DNA from: Acidobacteriota bacterium
Lineage (GTDB): Bacteria; Acidobacteriota; Blastocatellia; Pyrinomonadales; Pyrinomonadaceae
Direction of reading: 5' to 3'
Assembly (NCBI GenBank): GCA_019639175.1
Contig: JAHBSK010000014.1
Coordinates: 1 to 38,574 of the forward strand
Length of the DNA stretch: 38,574 nucleotides
The notes beneath the pieces are model-generated. The model made no database searches. It was not told the DNA's origin and saw only the letters and a list, made by a program, of their open reading frames with translations. Position 1 is the first letter of the stretch, and each line of letters starts with the position of its first letter. Shown one piece after another: positions 34,594 to 38,574 of this stretch. The position numbers and the translations under genes are program-made.

Positions 34594-34617
34594 TAGGGAC
34601 TATTGTAGGGACTATTT
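34594..34617 (+). repeat. Tandem 12-bp repeat beside tRNA-Lys, candidate integrase arm site
   Basis: TAGGGACTATTG is followed at once by TAGGGACTATTT. The GGACTA core, 12-bp period and orientation away from the tRNA match the pair at 5493-5516 beside tRNA-Arg. Confidence 0.5.
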
Positions 34618-34624
34618 GATCTAA

Positions 34625-34906
34625 TTATTTGCGGGATCTTTTTGTACGCGGACGTAGGTTAGTGACTGTTTTTAGAGTTACGTAATTCTTGCGACTTCCG
34701 TCTTGTGAAAGATAAGGGACAATTCCGCGAGCAATTTTATTTGCCACAGTACTGGAAGATACTTTTGCCAAAGGAGCAACATCTTTCTGGCGAAAGACCA
34801 GTGTTTCAAGGAGCGGCTCGAATAGGCTTAGTTCCTTTCTTATTACCTCACCTATCAATCTTTCGAGATCTTCCTTAGTTACCTGGATGATTTCCAACTG
34901 TGACAT
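34625..34906 (-). CDS. Small helix-turn-helix-like protein
   Basis: This 93-residue protein has a perfect AAGGAGG ribosome site 7 bases before its ATG. The N-terminal half is a glutamate/leucine-rich helix (VTKEDLERLIGEVIRKELSL). The C-terminal half has FRQKDVAPLAKVSSSTVANKI, a helix-turn-helix pattern of AlpA/excisionase type, ending in a basic tail (RPRTKRSRK). This fits a small island regulator or excisionase. It points towards the attachment end, as excisionase/integrase-side genes often do. Confidence 0.72.
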   Translation of the reverse strand: MSQLEIIQVTKEDLERLIGEVIRKELSLFEPLLETLVFRQKDVAPLAKVSSSTVANKIARGIVPYLSQDGSRKNYVTLKTVTNLRPRTKRSRK

Positions 34907-35293
34907 TTTACCTCCTTATAAAATCAACAAAACTTCGTGTTTCCGGAGAAACCTATCTGGGGACTTGCCGAATTCTATCGGAAGTCGCTTGAAAACGGTT
35001 TTAGATACTCCGTTCATACGGCATTTCTGAATCCCTTTTTTGGGTATGGCAAGTTCTATACCGGAGGATGAGAATCTATTGAATAGCCAATAGATTTACT
35101 GAAACCGGTTAATGGACGCACCATTGGAGCAATTATTAACCGCCATTTGAAAAAATCTCTTTTAGAATCGGGCTTTATTTTGTGGCACGAAAATAGCCAA
35201 AGGTGATTGATAGAGGATGAGGCAGAAAGCTTCGGATCAATTTGCAGGAGAGAAAAGCTGTTAAAAAGTGCGGCTGGCTGTTTTGTGAAATTT
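34907..35293. other. Intergenic stretch in the right island
   Basis: About 390 bases. A GTG-started 44-codon plus-strand frame (34937-35071) reads WGLAEFYRKSLENGFRYS in part, protein-like but unsupported. AATCTATT (35073-35080) and AATAGATT (35089-35096) form a perfect 8-bp inverted repeat just after it. Otherwise nothing clear. Confidence 0.35.
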
Positions 35294-35515
35294 ATGAATC
35301 TGATCAAAGTAACCGCAACGGCAAAAGTGGAGCATATGAAACCGGCACACAAAGCCTTTATTGTTAAGCATGGCGAGGGGTCAAACCTTGATCGGGCCGC
35401 ACGAGATGCGATCCACAATATTCTCGTCGATCCGCGATTTAAGGGACTTCGTACAAAGAACATCCTTCCTATGCAAATCACGCTGCAAGTATACAGAGAG
35501 TATGGAGATGAGTAG
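35294..35515 (+). CDS. Small protein of unknown function
   Basis: The protein has 73 residues from ATG 35294; an in-frame TTG at 35207 would give 102. The segment VEHMKPAHKAFIVKHGEGSN followed by LDRAARDAIHNILVDPRFKG looks like a compact alpha-beta protein, and the ending MQITLQVYREYGDE is charged. No family was recognised. The antisense frame on the other strand has a cysteine/serine-rich, shadow-like composition, which favours this strand. The start has only a weak ribosome site. Confidence 0.5.
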   Translation: MNLIKVTATAKVEHMKPAHKAFIVKHGEGSNLDRAARDAIHNILVDPRFKGLRTKNILPMQITLQVYREYGDE

Positions 35516-35663
35516 GTGTTTTGTTTATTAGTTGGCGGATTGAAATGAAGCGGGACAATAACGATATTCTCAGACAGTCCCTGCGAATTCATCACGACTC
35601 GATTTGATTCGGCTTCAACCAAATGCCCGACAGTGGTCAACATGTGGCAAACTAACCAGATTA

Positions 35664-37409
35664 TTAACTAACTGTTGCCGAAGTGGAGTTGATTATTTCG
35701 TGCAATCGACTTTGTCGCCGAATAATGTCTAGGAAGATTTTGTTCCGAGCTTCCGCGTCGGCTATGAGGGTTTTCGCTCCTAAGACATATATCGAAATGC
35801 CTGGCTTTTCATAGAAGCGATGATAGATCGGAGCGTCGTGAGAATAAAGGGGAACATAGGCGTCATCTCTCAAACGAGTGGCCAAGGCATCGTCAATATC
35901 CGTAACGACAAATCCTACAATCTCCTCAACATTTTCCTTCATCTTAAAAGCCTTCAGATAGTCCAAAAGCTGTGTAACTCCATGGAATTTCTCGCGGTCA
36001 GGCTTTGACGGAAAATCAAACGGTTTAATCTCGATAACAACTGACTTCAGGCTTTTAGGCTTCGTTGGATCATGCGAGAAGAAAAGTGCCAGGTCTGGCC
36101 TATCGTTAGGAATATCCACACCGTCCGAAGTCTCCCCTACAGCCTCTAGCACTTCCGCGATTCTTTTATCACTAGCTGCGTAGGTGTAAGTAGTAAAGCG
36201 ATCATCTATAAGCCAGAGATTATTCTTGCCGATGTAATAGAAATTATCATCGGACTTCTTTGTCATGAAAAGGTTATGAATTACCTCTTCAACGCGCTCC
36301 TTTTTCTCCAGTAAAGCTCGTAATCTTTCTAAAACAATGGCTCGATCGTTGACGTAAGATACTAATTCGTTTTGAGTTATTTCGATTGCATCTTTAAGTT
36401 CCTTATCCGTGTATTCAGCTTTACCTGCTCCCGCAAGTAGATGCTCCTTGGCGTTGTCGAAACGCTTCTTAGCTTTCTCGATAATCTGCTTGGCATCAAG
36501 GTATCCAGCAATTTCTATATCCGCGCCTTCGATGTAATTTATGAGGTAGGGGCGTTGTAGCTCTATTTCTTTAAGTTTTTCCTTATTAATTCTTTCGGTT
36601 TCTGGAATACCCGCTTTGACTATCTCCGAAATTTCACTTTTCAGGTGATTGTTAATTGTGTCCCAAGAAATTGTGGACCACAGGTCGGTCTTAATCGGAA
36701 ATATTTCAAAGTCATCACGGTCGTTCTTAACACGCTCGTGCAAGTAGTCCGAATTAAGCAAGAAATAACCCGAATATCCGTAAGGTAGAGAAATCTTTAA
36801 ATCCTTATCGGCGAATGAACAGACGGTTCTATGATCCGCGCAGTAATAAGTTTCCAGCCGTCCATCTTCGGCCTTGACGGCATAGTTGAGGGCAAAGTCG
36901 TAGACGGTTTGATTTCCGTCCTTGATTTGAAAAGTCCGTTCCGCGAATTCGGGAACATCCGCGCTAGTGATTGTCGCGGGCGGTGTCGATCCCGTCAGAT
37001 CCTCAAAGTTAATTGTTATGTCAATTCCTTTCTTCTTGTAGAAGTAAAGAGTGGGAATAATTTGGACTAAAACCTTATCCCTAATTTCTCCGCAATCTAA
37101 GAAAATTCGGCGATCAAGATGTTTCTTTGGATTCAAATACTGAACGGTTAGACCTGATAGTGAAATTCTTGTTTCGTTCTCTTCTACAACGTCAGAAACC
37201 TTCGTTATCAATTCAGGATCGAAGTCCAGAACAAAATCGAAGGATCGAACTTCCTGCTCCTTTTTGAGCCGACTAACAAAACTCACCTTATCATAAACTT
37301 TCAGATAGATTAGTCTTCCTACGCCCTTACATCCGAGGTTCTTATTTCGTTCCGTACGGTAGGTTGAAAATGACTTATAGAGTTCTTTGAAAAACCGTTT
37401 TAGATTTCT
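35664..37409 (-). pseudogene. GHKL ATPase with PD-(D/E)XK nuclease domain, 5' end lost at an IS
   Basis: The frame stays open from 37409 to the stop at 35664; translating upstream of the GTG at 37286 adds NKNLGCKGVGRLIYLKVYDK, the glycine-rich lid of GHKL ATPases. The N-terminal ATP-binding helices with the catalytic glutamate and D-x-G-x-G are absent, and the IS5-family element begins about here. Next come an S5-like transducer region (about the first 150 residues after GTG), a long helical middle, and a C-terminal nuclease-like core with RPDLALFF, then VVIEIKPFDF and QLLDYL, matching D...ExK of PD-(D/E)XK enzymes. The layout recalls paraMORC/MutL-like ATPases of restriction and defence systems. 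A remnant from GTG 37286 (540 residues) could still be made. Confidence 0.75.
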
Positions 37410-37433
37410 TCAGTTTAATTTTAAAATAGAAGA

Positions 37434-38450
37434 ATGGAAACAGAGCAAATGACATTGATGGACGCGATAGTGAGGAACAGTCGGCGGAAGAAGGCGAGTC
37501 GGGCTGTGAGGACGCCGGGGGAGATCGAGAAGTTGGTGGATTGGGATGAGTTGGTGAAGGTGGTGGAGGTTTTGGACAAGACGAAAAGCGGAAAGGGAGG
37601 AAGGCCGCCGATCAGTTTTAAGAAGAAACTGAAGATGCTGTTTTTGCAGAGCACCTTCAATTTGAGCGACGAGGAATTGGAAGATTCGTTGATAGACCGT
37701 CTGTCGTTTCAGCAGTTTGTGGGGCCGGGATACGATGAAGAGATACCTGACTTCACGACCGTTTGGCATTTCAAAGAGGCACTCGTGAAGCATGGATTGA
37801 TGGACAAGATATTTGCGAGCATTGACGGGCAAATCGAAAGACGAGGACTGATATTGAAGAAAGGAACAATGGTGGACGCGGTGATATTGCCGAGCGGGAA
37901 TCGCCCGTTGAGCGGTAAGAAACGGGGTGAACTGGAGAAAGAGCCTAGCAGCCGGATAGATACAGAGGCTCGAAGCACAAAGAAAAACGGGAAGAAGCAT
38001 TTTGGATATAAGGGACATATCGGCGTTGATGTCGAGAGCAAGATCATCCGCAAACGGGCGTTTACGCCGGCAAACGAACACGACCGGAGCGAGTTCGAGA
38101 ATCTCATCAGCGGCGACGAAAAAAGCGTCTGGGGAGACAAGGCGTATCCGAAAGATGCTGAAAAGCGTGCGGCCCGCGAACTTGGGATCTACTACGGAGT
38201 TTTGGACAAAGGACGAAGAGGGCGAAAATTATCAAACAGACAGCAAAAACGAAATCGACAAAGATCAAAGGTCAGGGCGGCGGTCGAACACCCGTTCGCA
38301 TTCATGAAAAAGAAACTGAAAGTCAGCACAATGGCGGCAAAGAATAAGCTGCGAAACGCCCTGCGGTTCGACATGTCGTGCATCGTTTATAACGTGCTCC
38401 GAACCTCGTTCCTGATAAAACGCAACGCTCGGCTGCCGAACTGCGCCTAA
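37434..38450 (+). CDS. IS5-family DDE transposase
   Basis: This 338-residue protein is the length typical of the IS5 group. An N-terminal DUF772-like region (RPPISFKKKLKMLFLQSTFN, LSDEELEDSLIDRLSFQQFV) precedes the DDE core: GTMVDAVILPSGN (first D), KHFGYKGHIGVDVE, VWGDKAYPKDAEKR (second D) and RSKVRAAVEHPFAFMKKKLK (E). The C-terminus RFDMSCIVYNVLR is characteristic. It cuts and pastes the element through a hairpin-free DDE mechanism. The frame is full length with no stop, so it may be active. It is opposite in orientation to the disrupted GHKL gene. Confidence 0.94.
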   Translation: METEQMTLMDAIVRNSRRKKASRAVRTPGEIEKLVDWDELVKVVEVLDKTKSGKGGRPPISFKKKLKMLFLQSTFNLSDEELEDSLIDRLSFQQFVGPGYDEEIPDFTTVWHFKEALVKHGLMDKIFASIDGQIERRGLILKKGTMVDAVILPSGNRPLSGKKRGELEKEPSSRIDTEARSTKKNGKKHFGYKGHIGVDVESKIIRKRAFTPANEHDRSEFENLISGDEKSVWGDKAYPKDAEKRAARELGIYYGVLDKGRRGRKLSNRQQKRNRQRSKVRAAVEHPFAFMKKKLKVSTMAAKNKLRNALRFDMSCIVYNVLRTSFLIKRNARLPNCA

Positions 38451-38574
38451 ACGACGAAATAATGAAAACGCCAGATCAATTACCGGATCAATTAAAGGAA
38501 ATCGCACCAAATAAGTGGCGGAAAAACCAATAAAATGTCGGAAATATTAAAACAAAAAGTGCGTACTAAAAAAA
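38451..38574. other. IS tail to the window end
   Basis: These 124 AT-rich bases after the transposase stop contain no gene. They probably carry the right-hand part of the element; the terminal repeat is not recognisable. Confidence 0.4.

Larger units (their letters stand above)
34550..38574. mobile_element. Right genomic island at tRNA-Lys, partial
   Basis: From the tRNA 3' end onward the content changes to small unknown genes, a large nuclease-ATPase-like pseudogene and an IS5-family element, with no housekeeping gene. A tandem 12-bp repeat like that of the left island lies 44 bases after the CCA. No integrase and no second tRNA 3' copy are visible, so the far end is outside the window. The island call is inferred. 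Confidence 0.7.
37381..38574 (+). mobile_element. IS5-family insertion sequence, right end not in window
   Basis: The element carries one transposase gene. Its left end lies near 37381, where GAGTTCTTTGAAAAACCG is a plausible terminal repeat and where the GHKL gene loses homology. No reverse complement of that sequence is seen before the window ends, so the right end is probably just outside. The boundary is approximate. Confidence 0.7.

Noticed and set aside
35056..35643. 195-codon minus-strand frame in the right island
   Set aside because: It is antisense to the more protein-like 35294-35515 frame, has cysteine/serine/isoleucine-rich shadow composition and no domain.
1..38574. CRISPR array
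   Set aside because: No series of regularly spaced direct repeats with unique spacers was seen; the tandem repeats present have two or three units only.

Overview
The window reads as a bacterial chromosome segment with two mobile islands, one at each end, around about 29 kb of ordinary housekeeping genes. No rRNA or other firm taxonomic marker is present. Lipobox lipoproteins, an HtrA protease, SpeA, MltG, ADP-glucose-type GlgA and a type IV pilin indicate a diderm bacterium. The gene set would fit an Acidobacteriota/Blastocatellia-like organism, but that is a guess.

Left island (1 to about 5580, open on the left). It abuts the 3' end of a tRNA-Arg(CCG). In order it holds a hairpin-rich non-coding stretch ending in a long terminator-like hairpin, two small AlpA/excisionase-like helix-turn-helix proteins, a small zinc-ribbon protein, a P4-type superfamily-3 helicase/primase, a perfect 24-bp inverted repeat made of iteron-like units, a zinc-ribbon plus TOPRIM primase-like protein, a winged-helix-like protein and an HK97-type major capsid protein. 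No integrase, portal, terminase or prohead protease is visible. This looks like a phage satellite that carries its own capsid gene, and it is the most novel item here.

Core region (5581-34549). Minus-strand genes run from tRNA-Arg to about 14.2 kb: a cyclophilin lipoprotein, dtd, a second cyclophilin, a Cof-type HAD phosphatase, three diverged paralogous small membrane proteins with a BrnT/BrnA toxin-antitoxin pair between them, another membrane protein, mltG, a glutathione peroxidase and an SPFH protein. A plus-strand threonine ammonia-lyase follows. Then, on the minus strand, come a membrane protein, a lipoprotein HtrA, and a polyamine cluster transcribed as speA, a deoxyhypusine-synthase-like gene and speB. 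A pilin gene with a textbook sigma-54 promoter diverges from speA, followed by an unknown single-span membrane protein. Next are lon-engB, rho, glgA, a PIN-toxin pair, purA and a MarR-GNAT fusion with palindromes upstream, ending at tRNA-Lys(UUU).

Right island (34550 to the end, open on the right). It starts at the 3' end of tRNA-Lys. It carries a small DNA-binding-like protein, a small unknown gene, and a large GHKL-ATPase/PD-(D/E)XK-nuclease-like gene whose 5' part has been lost at an IS5-family insertion. Both islands have two tandem 12-bp repeats of related sequence at a similar distance from the tRNA 3' end, which suggests related integrases whose genes lie outside the window.
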